The notes under the pieces are model-generated. The model ran no database searches, was not told the origin of the DNA, and saw nothing but the letters and a program-made list of their open reading frames with translations. DNA of 64,000 nt. Source: Patagioenas fasciata (lineage: Eukaryota > Chordata > Aves > Columbiformes > Columbidae). The stretch is taken from assembly GCF_037038585.1 (NCBI RefSeq), contig NC_092521.1, forward strand, positions 108,268,105 through 108,332,104. The letters run 5' to 3'. Shown piece by piece: positions 52,201 through 64,000 of the stretch. A program made the translations under genes and the position numbers. Each line of letters begins with the position of its first letter. Position 1 is the stretch's first letter.

Positions 52201-54919
52201 AATTTATAAAAATAACCATATAAAAATCAACCTCTAGCAGAATTTAAGAATATTGTGTAAAGTTTTAGTCACAACTTACATATATGTTAAACTATTAGAG
52301 CAGAGAAGCCAAATTTTTGCTGTCCTAAGGTCCTGAATCATTTGCAGTTTGAGTAAGAGAAAGTCACCAGAGTATTAGAAAAAAGAACTCCAAGAGAGAT
52401 AAAAAAGCTCTCTGTGAAATGTGCAGAGGTTTTTGGTAAGTCAGCTTAAGAAGTGTGGATTTTAATTAGAATTTGATGCCTTATCTGGCACAAAGCTCAT
52501 GGTGTTTTACCATAGGTTTGCCATCATGTCTCAAGAGATTTCTGTTCAAGTATTTGATGCTGATTATCTGCTGCAGGTCACCATCTACCTGTTATGGTTT
52601 CCCATTCAGTGTTTTCTCCCCATCCTCCTTATTCACCACTGTTCTTCCATATCCTCTTTATTCACATTTCAGTTGTTTCCTTCTTTCTCTTCTTTCTTGT
52701 TTTATTGCAAGTATTATCATCAGTTATATATTACCACTTCCCTTTTTTTTTTTTCCCCAATTTTGTTTTGTTTTGCTTTTGTCTGGAGTGTCATGGAAGT
52801 AATGCTAATGATTTCAGATCTTTTCATGTCACAGTATTCAGGCACTTAGAACAAATGTTTTTCTTTAAGCATAAAGTGGTTGCTTCAGGCCTCTGGGTGA
52901 TGTGGATTGGTAGCCTGAGGTGAGAAGGAGAAGACAGTTGTTGTCAAGACACCCATTTCACACCTGAAGAGTTCTTCACAGAAATCTGGAAAACTTGCAT
53001 TATTTGAGAAGCCTCAGGTACTCCAAGAACATACGTGAAATGTGAGAATTTCTGCACTAAGCAATCTTGGTGTTGTTCATCACGATCTCTATGTTGAAAT
53101 TTACTGAGGTACTGAATCCTCTAAAACACGTAACGCTTCTTCCATCCCTGGATACACACACTATTACTTACTGATTGAAGCAGTTTGATTTAAATTGAGG
53201 AAAGAAAAAAACAATAAAGGTTCTTTTGCCCTAAAAGTCTGCACTTCTCTTTCCACTTATACTCCCCCTGCAAACTGGGAAAAAGAAATACTTTAAATAT
53301 TGCTGGTAGCTCCAATATAACAGCGAGCTTTGCCATGCTCACACATCTGACAGCATTGAAATGCATAGAGAACACATAGTCTGACACACCAACAGATGTA
53401 CAGTGAGGCTGAAATATTCTGAATATATTGAATTTACTGGGCATAACATTTATCTGTGCAGCTGCTAATGTAACCACACGTTTCCAGTTCATGATCTGTG
53501 CAAAGCAGAATTTAACTTCACAGGCACAGTGATGAGTTGTGCAAGATTTCTGAATCACAAGCAACCTGCTTAGAGTTACTGCTGGGCTGCTGGCTGGATG
53601 CAAGTCAGAGGAAGAGCTGGAAAAAAGGAACGGTGATAGTTGACCTTTAAAAGCAGTTTGTCTCAGCAGCTGACAAGCTGATGGTACCCATCTGCAGAAT
53701 CTCCTTTTGTGGATAGTTATAAAAGGCTGTGTTTGAGCATGCTCATCATCAAACATCAAGAGGAGCTGAATACTGGCACAAGAAATTCCTAGCATAGATT
53801 TTTTTTAAATTATACTCTGGCTTTTTGTGGATAAGTCCATCTGAAAACTAGAAAAAAATAATTTCTTTCCTCCTTGCCTCCAGTTCACTACTAACAGAAG
53901 TTTGAATCAGGCAGCAGTCTAGACAATAAAGGGTAAGGCTAGATTGAGATTACAGGTGTTTAAGCAGGACATCCTTGTCCTTTTGTCTTACAAAATCTAT
54001 GTTAAATTGAAATATTTGCCTTAAAAGGCCGGTTAATGTGTTTTTAAACCAACTAAATAACAAAGCAGGGAGGGTGGTGGTTAGAGCAGGGGATTTTGTG
54101 TCAGCTGCTCAAACTTAAAAGGTCACTGTAAGGGTAGCACTGATCACACAATCCTGTACATCAGATTTCCCTTGCACACAGAGGGTGAGAGCAACGTGTT
54201 GCCTGCTGCAAATTTATATGTGAGCTGGAGCCAGAGGGAACCAGGGACAATGGTAAAGGGGAGTCAGAGGATGAGGGTGGGAGGAGAAGGGAGTAGTGGG
54301 CTAGGCAAGAAGTCTAGAGCAAGTGTGTGCATAAGGAAATCTCCCTAAATTCCTTGCACTTTGGAGAAAGCTAAAGTAATTATAGCATTATAGAAATGTA
54401 GTACAATTTTTAGTACTAAGACGAGTCCTAAGCCTGCAGCCCTCAGTTGGAGCTGTGGAGAAGCTCCAAGGGGAACTCGCACACATGTGCACACGTTTGT
54501 ACATGTCTCCACGATACTGTGATTTGGTTCATGTTTAATTTGGCTTTTTATCTGATTGGATACATTACTATGACAATTACATAAACAGTAAATTAAAAAA
54601 AAAAACAACTTAACAGCCACAGGTGAATCTTAAGGAACGACTGGAAATAGCCAACTTAGAAGTTACAGAAATGGTTTTGGTGTGTAAGTGCCATGCACAC
54701 CATTGAAAACCCAGAAAATCAGGGCAGAAAGAGCTGTGCAAGCACCACTGTTGGTAAAGGCATCACACTGGGAATAGAGGACAGTGTCTGAACCCTGTTA
54801 TTAACACCTTACTACCTAATTCCTGTTGGGGGAAGCAAGAAAGAGGACAGATCCATGTTTGAACACAAAAGCCAGTTGTCTGTCAACCTCATAATTTCCC
54901 ACTCTCCCTCTGTGTCCCT

Positions 54920-55246
54920 TGTCGTGGTTGAGACGGACAAACGACATGGACCAAGTTCTTCCAGGATGAAAGCAGTAGATGCCATTTATTGCCACAAGTG
55001 CATTTTTATACAGTTTTACCAATTCATGTGTCTCTTCACTATTGGTTACAAGTTACAGCAGTAACATCTCATTGGCTAATTTTGCTATCATCAGTGTTAC
55101 TCTTCTACTCCCTTCTCTCTCACGGGTGCATCCTTAACATCTCCGGATACTCCTTTACTCATGGGTAGGCCTTCATATCTTCAAGGCTAATTTCTGTTCC
55201 CATGCCCTCCGTCAGGGAATCCACGGACCCACCGTAGTCCCCCACA
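54920..55246 (-). mobile_element. Solo LTR of an ERVK-type endogenous retrovirus, minus orientation
   Basis: The 327-bp element has LTR ends: read on the minus strand it starts TGTGGGGGACTACGG and ends CTCAACCACGACA. It is flanked by a perfect 6-bp target duplication GTCCCT at 54914-54919 and 55247-55252, the length typical of ERVK-like (beta-retroviral) integrases. On the minus strand it has a TATAAAAA box at 55010-55003 and an AATAAA poly(A) signal at 54990-54985. No viral genes flank it, so it is a solo LTR left by recombination. The intact duplication argues for a fairly recent insertion. It lies in the same orientation as CNTNAP2, so its poly(A) signal could act on the host transcript. 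Confidence 0.93.
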
Positions 55247-55252
55247 GTCCCT

Positions 55253-58200
55253 CTCTGCTCCATTCAGAATAAAGTGGAAATGAAACACAACTCTGCCATT
55301 TGCCATTTAGAAAAGGTAGAAAATAGAAGGTGAAAATATTTATTTCTTCTGTCTGAGGATAGGGTGCAGTGTATCACCCTCATTCCAGCAAAAATTCCTT
55401 CATAAGATTAATGCACTGGTTTCACTGCATTCCTCAGCAGAATGGATTTTGCCCACTACAAGCGATACTCAGGTATCAGATGCAGTGCAAGCTTAGCTGT
55501 CAGCCAGGCATTCCTTTGTTCCCAGAGGGGACACTATTACAAAGTCAAGATAACAACATTAAGCAATTAAGATATGCTCTGTGCATTAACAGAAAGAAAT
55601 TTGTGGGCTCCTGCAAGCTTGCAGGCACTTGTCAGAGAGATGCTGAATAGGCTTCTTTTTCAAGGTAAAGAAAGCACCTGAGAGTATATGCCAGTGTAAA
55701 ATGCCATTTGCTTCAAGCAGGGATAAAGCTACAACATTTAAGAACACTGCCTTCTCATTCTGACAGAGGAACTTGGCAGGGCCGTGTCCCTTGTGAAACA
55801 GCCGTGTTGTTTCCTTTGCTGCCTGTGGAGATGCCCGTGAGTGTCTGTGCAGGGTGCTGCAGGACTGCGCATCCATGGCAAGCCTGTGTGAGTCATCAGC
55901 AAAGTGGAGCTAAAGAAGAGAGGCTGACCAGAAATGTCTCGGGTCTCTTCCTGCTGCTGTGCCCTGGGGTAGAGCTGAAAAGTACCCTTGGTGAAAGGTG
56001 CAATTCTTTAAATCTTACTCCCATTCTCCATATGTAATGGTTATTGTGTCAATGTAATTCTCATTTCCATATCTCTTCTAGTGCTTAGACACCTTATACC
56101 CTAGCACACTGTGTTGATCAACTTTTTAACTGACATCAATGATTTATTAAAAAAGAATGACTTCACTAGAGAAAAAATAGATCTAAACACTTGAGAAAAT
56201 AATTGAGTAGCATCATTTACTGAATGCAAGGGTCCCAGCTTGCCTTTAATTGAGTGGATGTAGGTAATAATTTGAAGAAGAGTGATAACTATCTTGAAGG
56301 TATTTGATAAAAGCACTAACATCTAGCTTCTGATTGTTGTCGTAATGCAAATATTTGAGGAAAATCACTACTAGTATTTTTAGACACCAGTTTTTCAAAA
56401 CAAACAGGAACAACAACCAAAAAGCTTACCACAGATGATGTACAATTACAATGTATGAAATCTATCCTTTATTGATTAACAAAACTGGTTTAATTTATAG
56501 GAGTGCTGCAAGTGGAGGGAAATGCAGTAGCTGCATTTTGTTGCTGAATGCATAGGCTAGGACAGTACTGGAGCAAGCTAATAATATCACAACCAAAAAA
56601 AAAAAAAGGGAAATTATTGATGAGTTACACTCTTAAAAAGAGGAAAAAATATCTGTCATCAATTTCCTATTTAGAAATGCATCCAAGAGCTCAAATGTAA
56701 TGATGAAATAACAAACAATGTATAAAAAGTGATCTAGAAAGGAAAGTAGGCCAGCCACCCAAGTCATGAAACTTGACTGTAGGCCACAGGGCACAGAGTA
56801 GCACTGAGCGGAGGTACTTGAACTGGCTCAGACACTGGAAGCAAGGTTAGCAGAGACTCCCAGCTCTGCCGATGATGCCAGCGACATCCTTATTGAGGCA
56901 TCCTACCCAGTGCCATTAGTTCTGCTGGACTGCAGTGTGGGAACTGCCCCAGATTCTTCTGCCAGTCCTGCATCCTTGGTGGGACAACGGTGATTTCCAG
57001 GTTTCCTTTAAGATAGGAGTTAGTCTCCAGAGAGGCACAGAATGACAGTGGTAACTATGATGAGAAGGTGATGTGAGGCAGGTACCCCGCTGTGTCCATA
57101 CAGCTCAGCCACAGCTGCTGAGCTGCTCCCCCAACCTTCCTGTCTGCTGTTCCCTCCACACATTCCTTGTGGCTGAAGTTTCCACTGTTGACATCCCCTT
57201 ACCTCCTGTCCCCACAGAAGGGACAGCCCTGCAGCCAAAACACCTTCCAGCATGGTCAGTAGGACAGAGCTGGCTCCTAAAGCTCTTACCAGATCACTTT
57301 CTGACCCTAGTACCTCCACTTTCCAAAACTTGATCAGTTTTGAGAAATTCAATGGCCATAATGAATTTGATTGCTTTAAAATACTCTTTGCTTCATCCGC
57401 ATGAATACTCAAGTGGAGATTGAGTTTCTGGTAGGAAAAAAGAACCTAAAGAACTTTTCACTTTGTTATCACTATCACTTGATATTTCCTATGGGTCAAA
57501 TAAATTTTTTTCAAATACAGTGATCTAATGTGGAAAAAAATCATCTGCTAAGTTATCTTGTGACTAAAACTGAGAACCTTACTTTTGATGTAAGAAAACC
57601 AGTTCCTTTTAAACAATACAGTTATTATCTGAATTACTTATCAAAATGTAGGGTGCATTAGAATCAAGTCCTCAAAACTGTCCTTACAGACCTTTGCCAA
57701 ATTCTAACTATATTGTAGCTGTTGACTGCTATATATAAAGATTTCCTGTTTTACTTGTTCAATGTGTATAAGACACTCTCTGCTAATTCCTCTTTAACAA
57801 ATTAAAGCCACAGGAGAAACTTTAAATATGAAAACAGCATAAGAAGACTATATTTAAATATAACCTATTAATTACTTTAGCAATTATTTTATTTCAGCAA
57901 GTTACTGAATATTTCAGGAATGTTTGGGAAATTATGCATCTATGTTAAGGGTGGAACAACTGATGAAGAGAGAATAAAATAATCTACATGTAATCTGTAA
58001 ACACCATTTGAGGAATAAAAATGAGACTTTCAACTGCCAGTTTCTGTACTACTTAAATGACATGCTGGGGTATATTAACTAAACAGATCTTACAATGAAT
58101 TCTAGGGCATTAGAGAGAGCTGTATAAGGATTGCCGTTCTAAATCCTCTAAGTGATGGCTGGAGTTTTCACAGCTTGACTTTTAAACTTTTAAATTAAGT

Positions 58201-58640
58201 TGGATAATCTTCAGATTATTCAAAACCCTATTCAACCGTCCCCCTTCACATACTCTTTCATTGTATCACTTTCCAGAACTTTCCAGAAAAACCCAAGGTT
58301 TAAAAATGCTTTGCAACTCTTCAATTACATGCCAGAGATCTAAGACTATTGTTTGAAAGAAGAGGCAAGTACCAATGCACACAGTTCCTTTCCTCTCATC
58401 CCTTTTTCTGACATCAGGAAAGAACTCCTAGTTTAACAGTCTTCCAGTGCTTGCAGCAGCATTTAAGAGCAGTGAAAAGCACATTTTTGAGCGCTGTGAC
58501 AAAGAAATTTTTGGTACTATTAACTTCTTTAAAGTTCTATAAAGATGTATTATCCAAAAGTTCTATAAAATTGGATTGTCCAAAAGCCAGAACTGTTCCT
58601 TAAGATGTAAGGTGAATAATGTGTCTGTTGTAAAAGTCAG
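55253..58640 (-). other. CNTNAP2: CNTNAP2 long intron, fourth part
   Basis: No exon or clear transposon was seen. A GC-richer patch at about 56770-57330 gives overlapping frames on both strands (57020-57412 minus, 57073-57333 plus) without a recognisable product. An imperfect 26-bp tandem duplication (units starting agttctataaa) lies at about 58534-58585. Confidence 0.7.
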
Positions 58641-59168
58641 AGAATCATATAATAGAATCACACAATGTTCTGAGTTGGAAGGGACCCACAAGGATCATCA
58701 AGTCCAACTCCTGTCCCTGCACAGGACAAGCCCAAAATTCACACCATATGTCTGAGACCATTGTCCTATGGCATCTTGACACTGTCAGGCTTGGGGCTGT
58801 GTCTGCCTCTGCAGGGAGCCTGTTCAGTGCTCCACGACCCTCTGGGTAAAGAACCTTTTCCTAACTTCCGACCTAAACCTCCCCTGGCACATCTTCCTGA
58901 CATTCTCTTGGATTCTGTCATTGGTCACCAGAGAGAAGAGTTCAGCACCTGCCCCTTTTCCTCCCATTGTCAGGAAGCTGTAGTCTCCCCTCAGTCTCCT
59001 CTTTTCCAGGCTGAACAAACCAAGTGATTTTAGTCACTCCTCATACGGCTTCCCCTCCAAACCCTTCACCAACTTTGTAGCCCTCTTCTGGACACTCTCT
59101 ATTAGCTTAATATCCCTTTTATACTGCGGTGCCCAAAACTGCACACAGTGCTCCAGGTGAGGCTGTCA
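58641..59168 (-). mobile_element. CR1 LINE, 3' part, minus orientation
   Basis: Its 3' end is at the left, with agaatcatataatagaatca and then the gttggaagggaccc block seen in reverse-oriented CR1 copies. It extends right to ctccaggtgaggctgtcac, where similarity stops abruptly (5' truncation). The minus-strand frame at 58824-59018 keeps typical CR1 ORF2 C-terminal residues ([10 protein letters not shown], then LFSLVTNDR, then [11 protein letters not shown]). It is too short and interrupted to be functional. Confidence 0.93.
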
Positions 59169-60170
59169 CTCAAAATAAAACCAGTTTGCGTGACTCGGGG
59201 TAATTCAGATTATTTCTAAGCCTTACAGATCACAGATCTCATTAAATTACGTTTTATTAGTGTTCTGTTTGTCCATATTTAAAGCGGGAGAGCAGAAAAA
59301 CCCCATTAACATTAATGAGTAATGTAAGAGATAGTTGAGAAACTTTCAGCAAAATATAGTATCCCAGTCTACTGTCTGGTCTTTTGTATTTCACATAGAT
59401 GAATCACAGATTGACCTCTGAACTGCACTAAATTGGGAAAGGGGAAAGAAACATCACTATGAACTAGTAGAAAAAACTCTCTTGATCAATAACAAAGTTA
59501 TTTTACTGGGAAAAGTGTATTTCTTTAGAGAAAAAACAAAAGAAAGAAAAAGCATCTTAATAAATGCTCAGACTTCTAGTATTGTAACATGCAGTATATA
59601 AGAATTAGTATAGACACTGAAGTATATTTGCATAACAGCACCTGCATATTATCTTTAGTTTTAACTATGAGCTACAGAAGTTTCCTGGTGTGTTTGGGGT
59701 TTGTGTGTTGGTATAAGTTAATTTGTAATTGAGAGAACAAGGCCCGTATCACAAGAAGTTACTTCGCACTTGATGGTTTCTAGTAGCCATTTATGCTCTC
59801 CCAAGAGGTTTCTTCAAAGGATTTCATGCGGAAAATGATACAAAGAAAATTAGGCAATAAACTTCATGTCAAAAAGTTTGCTACAGTATTCTGAGAAGTT
59901 GCCAGTTCTTCATCCCACACTGTGGCTTCAAGATTTATAAAGCTTTTGGATATTTTTCTTTGTTTTTTATTTCATCAGGGAATAGAAAAGGAAAGTGCTT
60001 AACTGTTACTAAGTGTTAAAAAGTAAACATTTTGGTTTGCCTAAGAGTAAATACAACGTTTTGTTATCTTTTTGTCTATATTTAAATTAGAAGGAAACCC
60101 AAGATGTCACCTCTGAAAAATGGAAAAAGACTCTTTAATTCTTGGTCTAATTAACACATAAATAGTAGAT
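59169..60170 (-). other. CNTNAP2: CNTNAP2 long intron, fifth part
   Basis: AT-rich intronic DNA in which I see no exon, transposon or conserved structure. Confidence 0.7.
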
Positions 60171-60318
60171 CAGGGATGTCAAACTCATTTTCAGTGGGGG
60201 CCACGTCAGCTTTACGGTTGCCTTCCTATATTTATATAGTCCTAAAATTACATTCGGCCCTTTGAAGGCAACCGCGAGGCTCATGTGACCCCCACTGAAA
60301 ATGAGTTTGACATCCCTG
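60171..60318. mobile_element. Foldback non-autonomous hAT-type DNA transposon (MITE)
   Basis: A 148-bp element starts CAGGGATGTCAAACTCATTT and ends with its reverse complement. The terminal inverted repeats are about 55 bp each, identical over the first 30 bases and with about six mismatches after that, leaving a central loop of about 38 bp. CAGGG...CCCTG ends are typical of the hAT superfamily. The flanking 8-mers tagtagat and tatcagac agree at five of eight positions, compatible with a decayed 8-bp hAT target duplication. There is no coding capacity, so it must have been moved by a transposase from elsewhere. Confidence 0.88.
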
Positions 60319-63300
60319 TATCAGACAGTATCCATTTCTTTTGTCATGTTATTGACTGTCTTGCAAGGAATCCTGTGAGAATGTAGAAGAAAGAAAACAA
60401 CTAGAAGTTGCCATTAGCCAAAGGATGCTGGGAATTATGCTAATTTTATGCTAAGTGAGTATGTAGTGAGTGAATAAAGTACATATTTTCAAGGTGCTAA
60501 AGAGAAATCACATTGAATTTGGCTGAGAGTGATGTGACAGCTTGATGAATTAGGCTAGTAATTGTAATAGTGTTTTTCCCTGAAGACATCTCACAATATC
60601 AGCATTTCTGAGGTCCCTCGTCAACCACTACAGAGGAAATCCTTTTCAAATTATTCTAAAAGAAAAAGGTTTTAGGAGGAGTCATTCTAGCTTGAGTATT
60701 TTAAACAATTGTGGTTTTTTTCTAACACTCCATAACAAATACACTTCTCTCCCTGAGCACTTCTGAAGAACAGCATATACTATGCTGAAACTTTCACATA
60801 GGTTGGATTCTGCAACTGGGAAGTAGGATCAGGAGATTATTTTGTTGATCAACCAGCATTTTCATGTTACAATGAAGCAGCTCCTAATCTTTCAAAAAAA
60901 CACCCAGGGAGGACTGGTAAAATTCTGAACACTCTCTGAAGAAAATGGAAAATAGGAGGGAGTAACAAAATCAGTGGCAGCATATGTTATCTTGCTATCA
61001 GACTGAATAAAATAAAAATACTAACATTTGGTGGGAAGTTGACTGTAACTTCATTCAACTGCTTCATTTGCAAGCAGAGTACAACCCTGACATTTCATTA
61101 GCTGAAAATCACTGAGAGATAGATTTGTAAGTTCATGTAGTCATACAGGACTGATTTCTGGAAAGTGGTATACAGTTATGGTAAAGGAAACAGGCTTCTC
61201 TAGAAAGAAAGTTGTAAAGATGTTGTATTTAAATGATGTGTTTATGAACTAGCTGCTGAATTCCAGATTAAATCGAGTTTTATTATGGCATCTAAATCTA
61301 AGGATCAGTAACTGTCACGGTCAATGGCATAGCACTGCTACTAGTCAGGTTGAATATCAGAAAAAACAACAAAATTGCAGCACAAAAAGCTGTTACTGAT
61401 ACAGATTGTGCTGTAGAAAACTTCTGGATCTAATTCAGGAAGCTATACAATACCATATTATTGAAATTGCTAAAATTTTTGTAAAAAGTTATTCCAATAA
61501 GATGCCATATTTTAAAACACATGCACACACAAGACGTGACAGAACCATTTCAAAGCCTCCATCAAATAACACACCAGTCATATTTCTACCACAGAATCGG
61601 AGCGTCTTTCATCGTACATGCCTTTTCAGATTAATTTAGATAATTCCTGGGTCTTGGTGAAAAATTTTAGCTGTTACAGTAGATGTCCCAATAGAAGACA
61701 TGTGAGGGTCCATATAGTTTCCATATTTCCCTCCAAAAATCATTCTATTAATTTTTGATCCAGAAAGCAATCTGAATTATTAAATTAAAACAATTTGTTT
61801 CATTTCCTTAGCTATACTTGTTAGAGTAGACCTCCTGTATTTTCCTGGGTAGTAAGCAACAACTTCCTCCCTTAGGTGACTGACTGCCATGCTTCAGCTT
61901 GAAAATGTGTCAGTCTGAAACTTACCTGAAATATGTTCCACCATATATGAAGTGACACATGAGAAACACAGGTGGTGCAAAAATCTAAATGAAGTGTATG
62001 TTTTTAGCTCAGTACTGGTGACTAAGACACAGCAAGCAGCAATGAGGGGCTTGGGAGGAATGATTCCCAGTGTCTCCCTCCTACATACCTTAATACCATG
62101 CAGATAACCACAGACAATCAGTCTGTGTTGAGCAGTATCATAGATGTACTGCTATGGCAAGTTTTAAGTGAGGTCACTGATGCAACTGCAGCACAGATGT
62201 AATTGAAGCTACTGCAAATGGAACAAGCAATCTTTCAAATGCGGTCCTTCTCTGTGTCAATTAATAGTTTTTAAGCTGGTCCCTGTAATATGCAGATGGA
62301 GAATACGTTACTATACCAATCAGAAAGGGCTTACATATAGAGTATACACATAGAGCTTTAAAATTTGCTGGGAAGCAACACTTGAAAAGAAGACACCAGT
62401 CAGGTTTTGGTTTTGTAATTCAAATAATGAGAACATTTACTTTAAAAGAAATGCCAAGTAACCTACAGTTAAAGGTCTGGCTTAACAGGAAAATGTTAGA
62501 TTATCTTTGCATAATTTATTTCCTCCCCCCTTTTTTTTTTTGATAGTGGGAGTTAAGCAAATTATTCACCACGAATAATTCAGCCTATGAATTTATAGTT
62601 CTATATAAAGTACCTACAAAAAGGTTACTTGATCTTAATTTTTAATACTGTTTGAGGAATATGTTTATTTTACTATGTCTTGATTATACTTATGTAATAC
62701 AGGTAATTATTTCTGTGCAAAGAACAGCAGTGCAATATAGACTTACTTTACATTCTACGTAAGGTGTACTTTAGCTCTGGATTAAAACAGGGTTTAGTAG
62801 TGCAAAGATTTTGTTGAGCCTTTGAACTGAGATAAGTTTAATCCTACAAAGCTGTACAGCTTAAAACCTACATGCATGGATAGGTCCAGACTTCTCTGAG
62901 GGAAGGAAAGCTGTCCAGGCCTAAGGCAACTCTAAGCCTCAGGATATGAAGGTGCATTAGTGCAGGGCTTTGGTAGGGGCAATGGTCCTACTCTCCTTTC
63001 GGGGATTATTGTGTCAGACACAGTAGCACACACCATGAAAATGCTATCTAGTTCACATCCCAGAAACTCTCACATCCTTTGCCTTTCCCAGGTTCTCCAG
63101 CAATCTGAGCAAATTTTCTCCAGGCTTCAGGAAACCTCTGGCACTTCTGGCGTAAGAGGTCACTTCAGATCAGGAGAGGACATGAACAACTTAAAATTAT
63201 TACTGATGAGAGTGAAAACTAGAATAGATGTTGAGGGAGAGGGTTGACTTGATCCCAGTGATCTTCCAAAACAAGGGACACAAGCCTCTTCTCTTGCCTG

Positions 63301-64000
63301 TCTGACAGTGTCTCTGAATTGGACCACAGACTCAGAGGCACACAGTCTCTTGGAGAGATTACAATTAATCTGACTAAAACTGAGAGTTTTGGTTTCAATA
63401 TTATTGTCAGGTTATGTGTTGTGTTGTTCTGATTCTTCCCTCCACTCCCTTCACTTTCCTAAGCGAAACAAGTGTCAGATAAAACCTGAGGTTTTTTTCC
63501 AATCAGATGAGTGAGTTTTGAATTGGAAATCATTTGTTTACCTGACCTTAAAAGGAATGCCATGTAGATAACCTTCACCCTCAACCAAATAAACTGGTCA
63601 GAATGGATATTTATACAGCTGTTTCTGATCAAAACATGGGTACATATTCATATTATTTTTTAATGTTTTCTCTCTGGAGCCATGGGCAGAGGTTGCCCAT
63701 ATTAGGTAAAATAATGTAAAATTTAAAAACTTGTGCCTTGGCCTAGTAAAGACAATTTTTGTCAGCTCTGTCTTTCTGTTATTTTAGGGGAGATCTATTC
63801 TGATTTTCAGTTTTTCCTTCAAATATATTTGGAGGAAAATTATAACATGCTCTCACTTTCCACTTCAGGTACACCTTTGGCTTTCAATTTTCAGATTGTG
63901 TAACACTTTGGTTTAGGATTTACAAGCCTTGAAGGTGGCCTAAGCTCTCAGATTTTGCAGTCTATGCCATTATAATTTTATAGGGCCAGCAGCAGGTTTT
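60319..64000 (-). other. CNTNAP2: CNTNAP2 long intron, to the window edge
   Basis: No exon was recognised; the next upstream exon must lie beyond the window or has escaped me. A strong donor-like TTTCAG|GTAAGT occurs on the minus strand at about 61926-61920, but the codons before it do not look like Caspr2. A possible decayed CR1 tail, plus orientation, lies at about 63200-63275. Confidence 0.65.
63200..63275 (+). repeat. Possible decayed CR1 3'-end fragment
   Basis: The block 'gggttgacttgatcccagtg' followed by 'atcttccaaaac' resembles the CR1 3' segment of the form ggttggacttgatgatc...cttccaac. Only this block is similar, and the terminal repeat is missing. Confidence 0.3.

Larger units (their letters stand above)
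40977..54913 (-). other. CNTNAP2: CNTNAP2 long intron, third part
   Basis: No CNTNAP2 exon was recognised. Contents I can support are the simple repeats listed separately, a 9-bp triplicate (ataaagcc units) at about 51124-51147, and an AT-rich, TAAT-motif-rich stretch at about 48650-49110 that could be a regulatory element. The plus-strand frame at 41484-41705 starts with a signal-peptide-like MAGLGHCYLLPILLLPALCG but has no support beyond that. The minus-strand frame at 53190-53795 (201 codons) is the longest outside the CpG island and has no recognisable domain. Confidence 0.7.

Noticed and set aside
61920-61990. Strong donor TTTCAG|GTAAGT on the minus strand as a possible further CNTNAP2 exon
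   Set aside because: The roughly 60 bases before it translate to residues unlike the Caspr2 segment that should precede the exon at 27422, and the upstream acceptor is weak.

Overview
The window is vertebrate nuclear DNA, almost certainly from a bird (Neoaves is my best guess). It is AT-rich, CpG-poor and mostly non-coding. It holds several CR1 LINE 3' ends, a solo LTR of the avian ERVL type, and a solo LTR with a 6-bp target duplication of the ERVK type. The only recognisable protein-coding gene is the 3' end of CNTNAP2 (contactin-associated protein-like 2, Caspr2), on the minus strand. Three exons can be read at base level: the end of the last laminin-G domain (27192-27422), the short extracellular stalk (14309-14380), and the transmembrane plus cytoplasmic tail with its stop codon (13172-13371). 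All have GT/AG splice sites and consistent codon phase.

Layout along the plus strand. 1 to about 8200 is intergenic DNA beyond the gene's 3' end, with one CR1 fragment at 6225-6396. About 8200-13171 is where the 3' UTR must lie; a good poly(A) signal candidate sits at 11748-11753 and a longer form is possible. 13172-27422 holds the last three exons and introns of 0.94 kb and 12.8 kb. 27423-64000 is part of one long intron that runs off the right edge, in keeping with the giant introns of CNTNAP2 in other vertebrates. That intron contains the ERVL solo LTR (30768-31330), an isolated CpG island (about 39640-40440), a CR1 end right beside it (40630-40976), the ERVK-type solo LTR (54920-55246), a minus-oriented CR1 (58641-59168) and a foldback hAT-type DNA element (60171-60318).

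The most interesting item is the CpG island. It is the only dense CpG cluster I see in 64 kb, it lies inside the gene's intron, and on the gene's own strand it is followed by a perfect intron-side donor (GTAAGT) and a 46-codon ATG-started ORF with one predicted membrane segment. It could be an internal promoter for a short CNTNAP2 transcript, or a promoter for an unrelated non-coding RNA. No tRNA, rRNA, CRISPR array or bacterial-type system was seen. Apart from the three exons and the CR1 remnants, the open reading frames look like chance frames in non-coding DNA.
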